Assembly: GCA_918026815.1 (NCBI GenBank)
Contig: CAKJVC010000160.1
Coordinates: forward strand, 62,001 to 126,000
Direction: 5' to 3'
DNA from: Chalara sp. BL73
Taxonomy: Eukaryota > Ascomycota > Leotiomycetes > Helotiales
Length of the DNA stretch: 64,000 nt
Below, one piece after another: positions 32,979 through 43,983 of the stretch. The notes below the pieces were generated by a model. It saw nothing but the letters and a program-made list of their open reading frames with translations, did no database searches and was not told the origin of the DNA. Positions within the stretch are counted from its first letter, which is position 1. Each line of letters opens with the position of its first letter. A program made the translations under genes and the position numbers.

Positions 32979-33746
32979 TGAGAATATATCTTATTGACCA
33001 ATCCTACTCTCTGCTCTAGTGATGCTGAAATATTTGAGTTCTTGAAGATGCCCCACTTCTTGGTTATTTTCTACGCGATGCGTGATATAAGTAAATGAAA
33101 TCCTTAAGATGTACAAGTAACAAACACCTTTGACACTTGTTGCTCTAATCCAACTGATATATTCAAGTCAGGCCTAAGATTAAAAGCTGACATACCTTAT
33201 CTAGATTCATGTTCTTCGCGGCAAGATTTTTCGTAGCATTTTGTTACTAACGTGCATGTCTGTTTGGAATATATTAATCCCCTGCGGCGAAGCAGACCTC
33301 ACCCAACGCTACCAACGTGCAGGAAAATAACATATTTGAAACCCCTCTAGGCCTGTGCGGCTACGGCGAGTAATCCAGCGAATTCTTTGTCCTTCACTGC
33401 CTAATGTAAGTTGGCCTGCTCGACGGAAATAGACATACAGGATTTTTGGAACTCAAGACAATTTAAGTGGCTCTCCTTGCCAAGAGGAATGCCCTTGTCT
33501 ATAGAGCTTAGACATGTATAGAAAAATATATATCCATAGCTGCGCAAAAAACTCACTATAGAAGTGATGTTGGGATATCTCTCGAACTATACAGACAATT
33601 ACAACGGCGCTGCCTACCTAGGCCCCTTGATATTTTCTCAGACTCTTTACACCGTCAGAGAATTCTTTAAAAATATCGAGAAAATATTAAAAACTGGTAT
33701 ATCCGGGAGCAATTAATGGTCTACTATCGCAACGTCGTACACACTC
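32979..33746. other. Intergenic region between convergent genes
   Basis: No gene. A hairpin with stem 'atattttctc'/'gagaaaatat' at about 33629-33687 lies just beyond the 3' end of the reverse MDR gene. Confidence 0.45.
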
Positions 33747-35057
33747 TTAATGTCCATTCCTAACGTCAACAACCACAGTCCCAGACAATCCGCCCTTTTC
33801 TCCCTTTGTCCAGGCATTTCTTACAGTACTCTCTGTAAACGGGATCCGCAGACTGACTGAAGACTTAAGATCGCCACTCTTCACCAAGCCCAGGATCTGA
33901 GCCAGTTGCCCTCCGTTGCTAGACAAGACAAAGAACAATCCTTTGACATTTTTGGTTTTGGAGGCTTCAGAAAAGCCTTCAATGTTGTCAATGTTGAGAT
34001 CTTTTGGCGCAGGCGTGCCTACTGTAATCACTGTTGCGGAGTGAGCCAGTAGGTCCCAGCACTTAATTAGGGTCGGGCCGCCAATACAGTCGAAGAGGAT
34101 GTCAACTAGAGACTCAATTTCAGCGCCTTACATCCATCAATTAAGTTGTTCTTAGCAATCCACCGGTTTTCCAGTTTCAAAGTATCCCAGATCATAAGAA
34201 AACAGGAATACTCACCCAATCCCTCTTTCTTCACAACATCAGCCCACTCCTCGCGATGATGCAGGGCCACATTAGCTCCCAATTCCCGCAAGGTCTCTAT
34301 TCCCGTCCCACCAATAGCAACGATCTTTCCTTTTCCAATCTTCCTCCTAACAAGCTGGATCAACACCCTTCCTACCGCTCCCGTTGCCCCCGTAATGAGT
34401 ACCCTTCTTCCCTCCACTCCTCCTCCTAACTTACCTAAGTGCACCTCCAACGCCTGCCACGCAGTAAGTCCCGCCCTCACAAGGCTACTCGCCTCCCCGA
34501 ATCCTATACCGTCAGGAATAACCGCCATTTCTGACGCTTCCGCTGTAGCGTACTCAGCTAATCCTCCTTGCCCTCCCCACTACAGCGAATTAGCACCCAA
34601 TTAGTCTAATCTTAGTAGGAGTTCTGGGGATATGGGCTGTTTGGAAAGCTAAAGCAGTAAGGCCAAGAGGCTCCTGAGACAGCTCCCGAGCTCCCGGCTT
34701 CTTCAGCCAGAGTTGACAATTTAGTATGGAATATGATCATACATGAGGAAATGCGACGACCCTATCCCCGGGTTTGAATGGAGAGGAGGCGGGGGACGAG
34801 ATGATTGTGCCTGCGATATCGTGGCAGGGAATGCGGTAGGGTAATCTGTGGAAGGGAGTGTAAGAACCGGCCCAAGTGAGTTCGTAGGGAGATATCGAGA
34901 CGCTGTGGATCTGAATCAGGTGCTGAGATGGCGATGGCACTGGAAAGGGGCGAGAGGTAAGCTCGAGGTCTGCTGCTTTGCATGGATTCTGAAAATTATA
35001 TTTAGAATCCGATGGAAGCGTGATGGCTTGCATGGTAGTGGGGAGTTGGTTAGCCAT
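33747..35057 (-). CDS. Zinc-independent MDR-family NADPH oxidoreductase (quinone reductase-like)
   Basis: Three exons (reverse): 34743-35057, 34216-34579, 33747-34105, giving 345 residues with canonical splice sites. Medium-chain dehydrogenase/reductase fold. The GroES-like N-terminal half contains 'HSVSISPYELTWAGSYTPFH', 'YRIPCHDIAGTI' and 'FKPGDRVVAF'. The Rossmann half contains 'GLTAWQALEVH', 'VLITGATGAVGRVLIQLVRR', the nucleotide-binding loop, and 'ADVVKKEGLGEVDILFDCIG'. The cysteine and histidine ligands of zinc alcohol dehydrogenases are not apparent, which favours the quinone oxidoreductase/enoyl reductase branch. It stands alone with no biosynthetic genes nearby, so the substrate is unknown. 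Typical length for the family. Confidence 0.88.
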
Positions 35058-36538
35058 TTTGAGGCTTTTTATTGTTGCTGAAGTGGAGTTATATGTTGTT
35101 GTGCTCAGAGAATTTAATATATGTAATATGGAATAGATACTTTCGAATTAGAGCTACGAGATTTTGAAGCTTATGTCAAGGTTTATTATATTGAAGCAGA
35201 TTGAGGAGTACCAGATTGAACGTCGTTCGGATATTAATAATTCCCGGGCTTCGGGTATTTGTCACACTACTCGCGGTTGTAGCGTTCATGCAATTGAACT
35301 TAGGAAATTCTTCTTCCAGAGCGACCATCTAGCAGAACTTGCTAACCTTAAATTATGGCGCAATTTCAATTACTAGTATGCCGATGGCAGGTGAAATGAA
35401 AGTTCGTACTTATGATCGCGTTCCTTGTTGCCTATCCCTGCCAAACAGCACCGTTATTGTGGACGGTCCCATCTATTCATTATCTCGCCTTATTTTGGAC
35501 CAATCATTGAGCTTTCCAATACGGCTTGCGCTTGATCTATAGTCTTGATCTCTCTTTTCTTAGTTTCATGGTCCCCATGATCTCTTTTCTTTAAAATATC
35601 AAGATGTGAACTTTCACTCTACCATAGCGAAACTTCTATATGGACCAATAGCACAAAAGCTCCCTACGGGAGGCTCAGTGGAACTTCACCCTTATGCGAA
35701 GAAGCATCTGCATCTTCGCTTGATGACAATGTTTCTCCCTTCGCAAGCCCAAACTTATTGTGGAGTCCTTCATCTTCCTATCTTCCCCAACTCCGTCATG
35801 TCCGTCCACAACTCTCTAAATTCATTGTATGTATTTCATACATTCTTGAGCGGATTCGAAGACCGCGTATATCGCACTTCAGATGGAACTGAGGACTTAG
35901 AGGCAGTGTTATGGCTATGAAATATGAGTGGGGAGCTAGAGTATATGAATTTTTCACTTCAAGCCGAACTTCTAATGCGTATCCAGGAAGAGCTTCAGAT
36001 TCTTCAGACATAGAGAAATGCGTTTAAACTTTCACTTACAAGCTTGCGAGTTGTGAAGAAGACGGCTGACTAGCTTGATTGCACTCTGGTTTCTATTTCT
36101 CAGTACTTGGCAATCAGAGGAAACTTTATGCGGTTTAATATTGTGGCTCGATCCGTTTCGAGGTAATAAAACGGCATTGTTTAGAAACAAGGTGGCTGTA
36201 CTAATCCGGCGAGCGAGTACGAGCGAAAAGATGTTATTTAGTTGCGATGAGTTATCCGTCCTCCGAAGTCTAGAAGCCTGCCCCTCCCACGCAAGTCGAG
36301 ATTCTGCACTCGTTTGTGCTCGCTTGTTGAGATACGACTTTAAAGTAATAAAGCTCCACGTCCAGAGGGAGCTATGCTATATGAAAAGCCGTTAGTTGAC
36401 TGTGCAGCCCAAAACTTGATAGTGTTCCAAAACGTCTTGAACCAAGTTCATGTTGTTGCCACATTATTCCAAGTACAACGACGTAATCTGGGGTTGTATT
36501 TGCTAACTTGCCTATATAGGGTACCCATGACTTCAGAA
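35058..36538. other. 1.5-kb intergenic region, nothing recognised
   Basis: Holds the MDR promoter on the left and the 3' flank of the Zn2Cys6 gene on the right. Frames such as 35606-35920 and 36075-36395 forward lack domains. Confidence 0.4.
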
Positions 36539-38401
36539 TCAATCACTGCTGTTGGCTGCACCAAGCATCTCGGCAGCAGAATTCTCTCTGGCGAATAAGA
36601 AGGCGTCAGCCCCCGAGCCGGAGCCTAGGGATTGCGTTCCATCCTTGGGTTTCTTTTCGCTCGCTGCAAAATCCCTAATCGCCAAATCCATCTTATCCTG
36701 CCACGAAGTGGGGAGGAGTTTCATCACATTCAAGAATTCGTTCTCTACTCTCCCTTCTAGCCACCAGAGCCCATTAAGTCTTTTAATCAGCATGAAGAAA
36801 TAGCCTACAATGGTGAGAATTCTCGGATCATTTTGTGATAGGAGCTCGAGGAAGCGAGTGTCTGTCATCGTTGGAAAACGAAGAATGTAGCGTGGAGTAC
36901 CCTGGTGGTATATCCTAGTCCCAAAATAAGCGTTTTCTCAAACAACTATGAAACTGGCAACATAGAAAACAACTTATTCTCCGATAACCCATTCGAAAGT
37001 CTAATGAATTATATTCAATGGAGGCAACCTGCTGGACGGCCACTTACCAATTAAGATGGTTGATTGACAAATCGTAGCATGCCAGTGTTTCCGCATCGGT
37101 ATTATCACGATTTAGATCTTTCAGAAGGAAACCAAATGGCATCTCTTGTATAGGATCCGCCGTAAGATCGCGTACCATATGAGCAAAGCCAACTCCCTGC
37201 TCGAGGATAGGTCGAATGTCACTATTTTTGATCCAGTCCCAACCTATCGTTAATATCTGGCTGACTCCTTGGTACGGGCGGAACTAGTCGTGTGTTAGTA
37301 TCATTTATCAGTAAAATTTCTGGGACTATGGCACGCAGGCATGATGTACGAGTTGCTTGAAGTAACCTAGTCTCTAGACACCTTATAAAACTGTCTGCAT
37401 TTGGCCAAAAAAGAACAGGATCAAACAAACCCAATGGAGAGGGGGGCCGGTTCCTGGAATGAGATATGTCTGGCTCAAGCTATAGAAAATCCTCATTAGT
37501 TTTGATTGAGCTCACAGATGTGGTAGGAATTTTTTAGCTATCGTGACATGCAGGAAAGAAACTAGGCCGTGATATCGGAAGGAGGACATGATTTGAAAAA
37601 AACTGACCTAGAATGCCATGCTATGAGATTACTCGTTGCAAAGGTGGCTTGAGCATTGCTCTGATCTATACCACGAGATATTTGTTCATGTTGCCCCGAA
37701 ATGGCTCGCGCCATATATTTATGTGATATATATAGTAGTTTGCGATCTGAAGGATTAAGTGAGCGCAGGTGAAAGCAGGATAATGCAAGCAAAGCGTCCA
37801 TAAGACTTTGATGCTCAAGAGACAGCCGAATTAGCCAGCCATTCCAGATATCCTGGAACCTGAACTGATTTACATACACTCCATAGTCATAACTTATGCT
37901 CATTTGAATGAAGTGGTGGAACAGCCGGAGATCAATCATGCGATCAACTGGTGTTCCGATAGAATAGGGAATGGTAATGCTAGTTTGGTTTAACCATTGC
38001 TGAGAATTGACTGGGCTTGGTGTCCATTTGGGGCCCCTAACTGCTACCTCGCTATTTGAGTACAAACGAGTGATCGGACCTGGGCCAGAGGGCGGACTCG
38101 TATGTGAGGGCTTAGCGTTAGAAATGCGAGTTCGATCAGATGTTAACTTGGCCCTAGTACTTTCACTCTTTCCAAGAGGAGCAATAGGTACCGGAGCAGG
38201 TCGTGAGTAGTCCAGGACTATAGGAGTAAAGTCACATGTTATCTGATATTTCTTACCTATATATGGTGGTAAGAATTACTCCAGACAAAGGCACGCTTAC
38301 TTACAGTTACCACATGTTGGCTTCTTCTCATCGCATTTAATCCGGCGAGCTTTGCAGTTCTTGCATCCTAATCTTGACTTTTTGTGGCTCTTCCTGAACA
38401 T
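36539..38401 (-). CDS. Zn2Cys6 fungal transcription factor
   Basis: First exon 38305-38401 starts 'MFRKSHKKSRLGCKNC' and carries 'CKNCKARRIKCDEKKPTCGN'. The sixth cysteine is supplied by the next exon (38256 downward: 'CKKYQITCDFTP'), giving C-x2-C-x6-C-x6-C-x2-C-x6-C, a complete binuclear cluster that binds CGG-type DNA sites. Exon 2 runs to about 37608 and has 'MIDLRLFHHFIQMSISYDYG' and 'SLMDALLALSCFHLRSLNPS', the start of the fungal-specific regulatory region seen in Upc2/sterol-uptake-control-like factors. Later pieces are at ~37222-37500 ('LGLFDPVLFWPNADSFIRC') and 36539-36868 ('ILTIVGYFFMLIKRLNGLWW'). The borders of the middle exons are not resolved. The regulated pathway is unknown. 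Confidence 0.82.
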
Positions 38402-38936
38402 CGCTGGATATCTCCTCACAGAGATGATGTGTGACGGAGTAAGGGGCACTTCAGAAGGTAGCTGAGAGTGTCTGAAATCTGGCACTCCCTTTCCACCAAC
38501 CAAGCTGCGACGGAAAATACTTGGAGTGAAACATTGCCCTTCCTTGATTCGGGGAAACTAATGTAAAATCGGCACCGAACTGAGTTTCGACGTCAAAACA
38601 TAAGGTGATGTTTCTGTCTTGGCAACTCAGCCACGATTTAATCATTACAACAGAACAATACACTATAGACAATGAATTCCATCCGCTAAGAGTGTGAAAT
38701 CGTAGAATGATCAACTAAGAGCATCTGCATTGTAAGTGATTCAATACCCGCTGCCTAGGAAGGACAGCAGAATCCGAGATTGAGTCGTAAGACGTCAAGA
38801 TCATTGCATCACGTGATTAGACGCGAAACCGTGTAGTAGAAAACGCGTCAACCTGATTTCGGTATGCACTTTATCCATGAAATCAGAATTGTGCAACAGC
38901 TCCGCCATAAAGTAACGCCTTACACGAACCATAAAT
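38402..38936. promoter_or_regulatory. Divergent promoter between the Zn2Cys6 and NSE2 genes
   Basis: About 535 bases. Contains 'cacgtga' (an E-box-like site) near 38809 and no clear TATA. The reverse frame at 38451-38714 has no recognisable content. Confidence 0.4.
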
Positions 38937-40232
38937 ATGTCGCACAGAAGACTAGTAAATCGATCACAGGTTAGCGGCTCCTCATCAGCTGCCGCTGCAC
39001 GACGACAGCGCGAGGAGGAACCAGAAGTCTTGGAGCTCCCACCATACGAACCACCAAGCTGTATATTATCTGTGAAGGCGAGACAAGAGCTTAACAAGTT
39101 ACGCGATGACGATGAAGAGATGAGAAAATATCAGCAACAGCTCGACTACTCGAAAAAGATTTTACCAAAGGCAGTTGCACATATTAATGATAAGGCCCAA
39201 AAACGAAAAGAGTTAAACGAAAAAGTAGTAGCTAAAAGGCGCAAAGAGGGGAAGGACGAAAATTCCAGAACAGAGGAAGAGATATCTGCGGAAAATTTTG
39301 CTAAACAGCTGATAAAACAATCCAAGGATCTCACCGAGAAGTGCGAGAAGGCCTTGCGGGAAATGATCGATCATGATGACGAGCGGTCGATGTACACACA
39401 TATCATGGATGGGGTCACGCAAGGGATTGATGCTGTGCCAGCCCCGCTGCTTGATGATTTGGGAGACGAGCCTATGGAGGAGATACCAAGTGCTGTAGAA
39501 TTATTAGAGAAGTCTCGGGAGGATTATTTGCAGACCTATCAATCGAGGTCGATGCTGCAAAGGTGCGATCTTATTTCGTGCAGCAAGCAGCCCATATTAA
39601 CGAGAAATTTTAGATATGCTGACAACAATTCTGCATACAACGACTTCAAGGTGATGTTGCACGATGCGATTTATGGCGATTCAATTCCGCTTCCAAAAGC
39701 AACTACTTGGTTTGTGAACGATCAACCGACCATATTTTACGGATCTGAGAGAAAACCAAATGATAAAAATGGTGATGATCAAGAGGAGGATGATGAGGAT
39801 GAAGATATTGTCATCGAAGGCTCAAAGACAGATTACAAGTGTCCTTTAACATTACAAGTGTTCAAGGAGCCATATACCAGCAAAATATGCAAGCACACAT
39901 TTGAGAAACAGGCAATTATGGATATGATAAAGGCATCTGACAAGTTTATCTGGCAGATGAAATTTGTAGAGTGTCCATATGTAGGATGCGGAAAGGTAAT
40001 GAAGCTTGAATTTTCGTCTGACATAGCTAACATCACACAGAATGTGACACTAGATGACCTCCATGACGACGAGCTCATGCGGCGGAAGATCAAGAGATTC
40101 CTACAGCAAGCGGCTCGCGATGAGGAAGATGATGAGGAAGGGGAAGAGGAGCAGTGGCCAAGGGAAACGAGCTCCCAGAATAGAGCCGGGAAGATCAAGG
40201 GAGAAATCAAAAGGGAGAGGGGAAGCAGATAG
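38937..40232 (+). CDS. NSE2: NSE2/MMS21 SUMO E3 ligase of the SMC5/6 complex
   Basis: Attaches SUMO to chromatin and repair proteins as part of SMC5/6. The start 'MSHRRLVNRSQVSG' is typical. Helical N-terminal half (residues ~40-190) for Smc5 binding. SP-RING near residues 280-345 of the spliced protein: 'CPLTLQVFKEPYTSKICKHT' and 'VECPYVGCGKVM' supply the Cys/His zinc ligands. A 51-base intron at 39563-39613 (GTGCGA...TTTTAG) is a multiple of three with no stop, so the frame reads through. Removing it joins 'YQSRSMLQR' to 'YADNNSAYNDF' as the family expects and gives 414 aa. The acidic tail may really continue in another frame to 40309 ('STLTEEEHEDDVP'), needing a one-base change near the GGGG run at ~40218. 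Confidence 0.9.
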   Translation: MSHRRLVNRSQVSGSSSAAAARRQREEEPEVLELPPYEPPSCILSVKARQELNKLRDDDEEMRKYQQQLDYSKKILPKAVAHINDKAQKRKELNEKVVAKRRKEGKDENSRTEEEISAENFAKQLIKQSKDLTEKCEKALREMIDHDDERSMYTHIMDGVTQGIDAVPAPLLDDLGDEPMEEIPSAVELLEKSREDYLQTYQSRSMLQRCDLISCSKQPILTRNFRYADNNSAYNDFKVMLHDAIYGDSIPLPKATTWFVNDQPTIFYGSERKPNDKNGDDQEEDDEDEDIVIEGSKTDYKCPLTLQVFKEPYTSKICKHTFEKQAIMDMIKASDKFIWQMKFVECPYVGCGKVMKLEFSSDIANITQNVTLDDLHDDELMRRKIKRFLQQAARDEEDDEEGEEEQWPRETSSQNRAGKIKGEIKRERGSR

Positions 40233-40790
40233 GTGAGGCTGCAAGCCGTTCGCAGACTGCAGCAGCATCAACCCTGACCGAAGAAGAACATGAGGATGAT
40301 GTGCCCTAAGAAAGCAGCTATGGGTTCTGAGGAACGATTATCAGATTTAAGGTTAGATCCGGGCATTGCAATCACGGGGCTATCATGTTGCTAGAGATAC
40401 AGCGCATACATAGCACTAAAGTACAAATTGTTAAACAAGGTTCCGAAGTTCAGGTATACATTCGCCAGACATAATGGCTAATGCTTACTAGCAATGTTTG
40501 ACTCTCACATGCACAATTCCTCGCTTAACACAGGGTGGTATGGGGCTTCTCTTTTGAAACCATGTTGAGAAGGTTGAAGGACGAAAGGAGTGTAAAGCAT
40601 AATGCTCATTCGACATTTCCAATTCAACTAAACTAAGTAGAAGATATCTCAAATATTTCATCTGCTACCTTACTCGGCGAAGGATGTTCCTGAAGTCCTT
40701 TTACCAGCCTCTTGGTCTTACTTTGACGTATAGAGGCTGATATGTTGTTGTGATACCGTGGCACTTGTGGATTATCTTGTTCCGCTCTTT
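40233..40790. other. NSE2 3' flank up to the duplication start
   Basis: Includes the possible alternative NSE2 tail (to 40309), then AT-rich sequence with no gene. The last ~100 bases may continue the 3' end of the F-box-like pseudogene on the reverse strand. Confidence 0.4.
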
Positions 40791-41602
40791 TTTGGATGGT
40801 GTATTCACATACTCAGTTTCCCAGCCCATAGGCTCGAATTCGGAGCCCTTGAAGCTCCCGTTGATATCGTCCTCCTATTCAAGATCGATAGCCGCAAATC
40901 TGATTTCAGAATGTAAGTCATCTCCATGCTTTTTATCCCAGACTTGCAACCAATTTTGCCCTCCGCCTCCAGAATCAGGGTCATCGTAGTCGAAGGCATT
41001 CAGCTGAACGCCAACTGACACCCCTTCCCAATGGTCAATGAGAGATTCTCTAAGGCTGGTGCCCAGTCTCCCTCAAAAGGTGTCCTCAATCCACACTACA
41101 GGATGAATTTGACCTGCCTCAAGGCAGGCGTCGCTCGCTTTACGGCTAACAATTCTCGCTCCGGTTTATCCTTTAAGCCCCCACGACTGCCGTCATCCCA
41201 GAAGGGGTAATCTTCCGGGTCTTCTATCTGATCCCCGCCCTCTTCGGCTTCAACGAATACAACTTCTGTTTGGCATACTTCCATAATGATATTCTTGACT
41301 CGATTCTTTAATATCGGCGAGACTTTACCAAAATCCGCAACTAACAATTCCCCTGCTTTTGAGGTATTGGCTAGGCTCTTGAATTGGTAGGACGATTGTT
41401 TGGTTCTTTTAGAGACGGGACTGGAGATTGCTGGTGATGCTTTGATGGATGTACAGGAGTGGTGCGGTAGCTTTTGTATGGCAGTGCCTTAGAGATCCAG
41501 CATATTGCTAACCTCAGGTTCCTCAGATCCCCAGTCATATATCATTTCGCGGATCTCACGGGGGAGGTCCAGAAATGACGCACCATTGGAATCATTTGCC
41601 AT
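40791..41602 (-). pseudogene. F-box-like protein pseudogene, copy A
   Basis: Starts 'MANDSNGASFLDLPREIREM' at 41602, the fungal F-box/2EXR-type opening (LPxEIRxxIYD). After a probable intron it continues 'LLVADFGKVSPILKNRVKNI' and 'EDPEDYPFWDDGSRGG' to 41096. Beyond that, coding-like pieces lie in shifting frames: 'VVWIEDTF', 'EGDWAPALENLSLTIG', 'VGVQLNAFDYDDPDSGGGGQ' and 'EFEPMGWETEYVNTPSK'. The shifts sit at TTTT and GGGG runs, and a TAG follows 'AAIDLE'. These later lesions are present in both copies. The duplication boundary at 40791 lies within this 3' region. F-box proteins usually recruit substrates to SCF ubiquitin ligases; this one cannot make a full protein as written. Confidence 0.5.
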
Positions 41603-41871
41603 TATACCATCTACTCGAATTTTAATAGCTCGTCGCCTAGGAATATGCTGACAGCAAGTATTATCTGGCGGATGCAAAGATAATGTGGATAATTACTACA
41701 TGGAGCCCGACGGATCAAACAATACAATGAAGAATTGGTCATGCCAACCGAACTCACTTGACTCCTCACTGGTACTTAAAGTCATGAGGATATTACTTTT
41801 GCATGCTTCATGCTCCCTAGAGAGAAGTGATAGTGGAGGATCAGTATCCACCTTGACAGTGCATACACCAG

Positions 41872-42076
41872 AGCTCTGTGTCTACCAGGAGGACACATCA
41901 AACTTTTCGAGTTTAAAGTAGCTGAAACTGAAACTAAAAAACCCCCCAAAAATTAAAATAAAATAACTAAAACAACATCTTTGTTAGATTTAAATTGTCG
42001 TACGAAGTAACAATTGTAGTTGTGCGTATATATGAACTCGAAAAAGTTGATGTGTCTTCATGGTAGATACAGGGCT
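41872..42076. repeat. Fold-back element with ~45-bp inverted repeats, copy A
   Basis: The arm at 41872-41915 ('agctctgtgtctaccagg' onward) pairs with the arm at 42031-42076 (ending 'tggtagatacagggct') with about six mismatches. The spacer is ~115 AT-rich bases with a C6 run and many A runs. Small size, no coding capacity and imperfect arms suggest a MITE or fold-back remnant. I could not identify a target-site duplication. Confidence 0.5.
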
Positions 42077-43249
42077 GCGTAGCGTACCTTGGCAAATTGC
42101 GTACCTCCATATCTACAGCCAAATCCACATCGACATCAAAATCCTTCTAAACATATCCCCTATTTTCACCAGTGCCGATAAAACTAGTCCACGGGCTGGT
42201 GTTATCGCCTTAGATATTAGGCACCAAACCAGGTGTCCCCACATACTTGCCTTCCACCTTTTTGCACACCTATATTACGGAGCCTCTATTTCCACTCCAT
42301 ATCAGTGATTCCTGGCGCAATACAACACACAACTTCACAAATAGAAAAAATTCGACAAAGCCAATAATAAGTGTTCAAGACTTAATCAACTTACATTAAA
42401 GCTTTGATCTTGAGATTAAGTATAGTCTTAAATCAAATGTCATTCCATCAAGCCAGGGATGTTTGAATGTTCATTATTGTTGTCACTTTGAGTTGTATCT
42501 ATAAGCTAAATCATGATTTGTGTGCACCAATCTCACCAACACCTGTGAACTACTGTTCTTATAATACTAGACCGATGTGGGACCCTCGCCTTATCAAGGT
42601 AACCCAGCAAAACAATCTAAAGCCGTCCCGAGATGGCTATTACTATGAGATCAATTAAGCGAAACGAGAATACTAACCTCTGGTAAATGCATCTGTTCTA
42701 TAGCATTGTTATATACTTGCTATAACTGCCGGATGTTGGTCATCGACAGCCGCACAGGTATCTCAAATCAACTTCAAACAAGCTTTGCGTCAAGCCACAT
42801 TGATGCTTAAAGAGGCTAGTGGACGATCAATTACCACTATCAACACGGGATTCCAGTTATCCGGTTTGTAGCCTCAATTATGGACCTGTTGCTTCGTTTT
42901 TCATATATAGATGGATCCCTTGGCTAAAGATGGCCTCTATACACTCTCGCACGCATCAGAAAGGGGTCCCGATAAAGAACGCAGTTGGCACGAGCTTGTG
43001 CAATCTTCATTGATTGTTGGCGAGAAAGCACGGACATGAAACTGGCATGAGACGATCTGGGGAATTTAGGCATTGATCATTAGTTGACGAAGACGAAGCA
43101 TCTCAGACCATAACACAACAGAACAAATATTTGTGGAAGGACATTCCTTTGATTGTAGAGTAGCTGTCGTTGCGTGCGACAGACGGACACCTTCTTTGAA
43201 ACTTCTACAAAGCTCAAAACAACCCAACACCAAATCTCATTTCGAAATC
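42077..43249. other. Intergenic region in duplication copy A (matched at 51001-52172)
   Basis: Low-complexity AT-rich DNA with short frames lacking domains; presumably promoter and leader of the membrane-protein gene. The copy B equivalent differs only by one A in a homopolymer. Confidence 0.4.
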
Positions 43250-43983
43250 ATGAAGCTCTGCGAGAACCGTCCCGAAGATTTTGTATGCTCTTTACCGCCG
43301 TTCGTATATTCTTGGCAATTGCTGACCTCTACTAGGGCTTGTCATCAAAGCTCTCCTCACCAATCCCAACAACCTGCTTCACAGATGCCATTGTCATCCC
43401 TCTACCCATATATGTGGCCCTCCTCCTTCTGCCACTTCTGTTCCTTCTATCCTTGCATCATCGCAAACAAAATTATAACCCTTCCACTGCACACCTGCGA
43501 CAGAAGAAAAGTCGTAACTGTCTCTTCACCACAACGTCCGTAATCTACTACGGCCTTATCATCGCCAACATTCTTATGGAAGTCCTTGAAATTGTGCGCC
43601 TCTCTCTTTTGAAGTATAGCATCGCATTGCTGCCATTCGTATTTGTGGGCTTGTTGCTCGGAGGTTATCTTCATTGGAGCCAAGGCGCCGGCGGACGGAT
43701 ACGTGGCTGGCAAGCCATCAATGGCGTACTCTGGGTGGGAGGAATAGTTGTGAATTCTGTCAAGGTCGTAGGCTTGACTAACGCAGGTATTCATGGGCGG
43801 AAAGGTACCAAGTATCCTGTCGTAGACCAGGTCACTGATATTGCGGTCATGGCTGGCGTTTATGTTGTCATTGCAATCTTAGAGTTGGTATTAGGTACCT
43901 GGAAAGCGTTCAGGAAAGCTAGTCGCCACGGAAGTGAGGATGGCACGAGTCCAGTTCTGCCGAGTGGGTGGATATTGAAGTAG
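43250..43983 (+). CDS. Multi-span membrane protein of unknown function, copy A
   Basis: Two exons, 43250-43282 (11 codons, 'MKLCENRPEDF') and 43336-43983, phase 0, 226 residues. Seen: about five or six hydrophobic segments, including 'IVIPLPIYVALLLLPLLFLL', 'SVIYYGLIIANILMEVLEIV', 'YSIALLPFVFVGLLLGGYLH', 'WQAINGVLWVGGIVVNSVKV' and 'VMAGVYVVIAILELVLGTW'. A basic loop ('HHRKQNYNPSTAHLRQKKSR') lies after the first. The small first exon and short intron are typical here. I do not recognise the family with certainty. The layout is like the transmembrane leader of some fungal transporters or a small integral membrane protein. Copy B is the same protein. Confidence 0.75.

Noticed and set aside
33629..33687. 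Hairpin 'atattttctc...gagaaaatat' near the MDR 3' end
   Set aside because: Short AT-rich stem with a long loop; likely chance, and nuclear genes do not use hairpin terminators.
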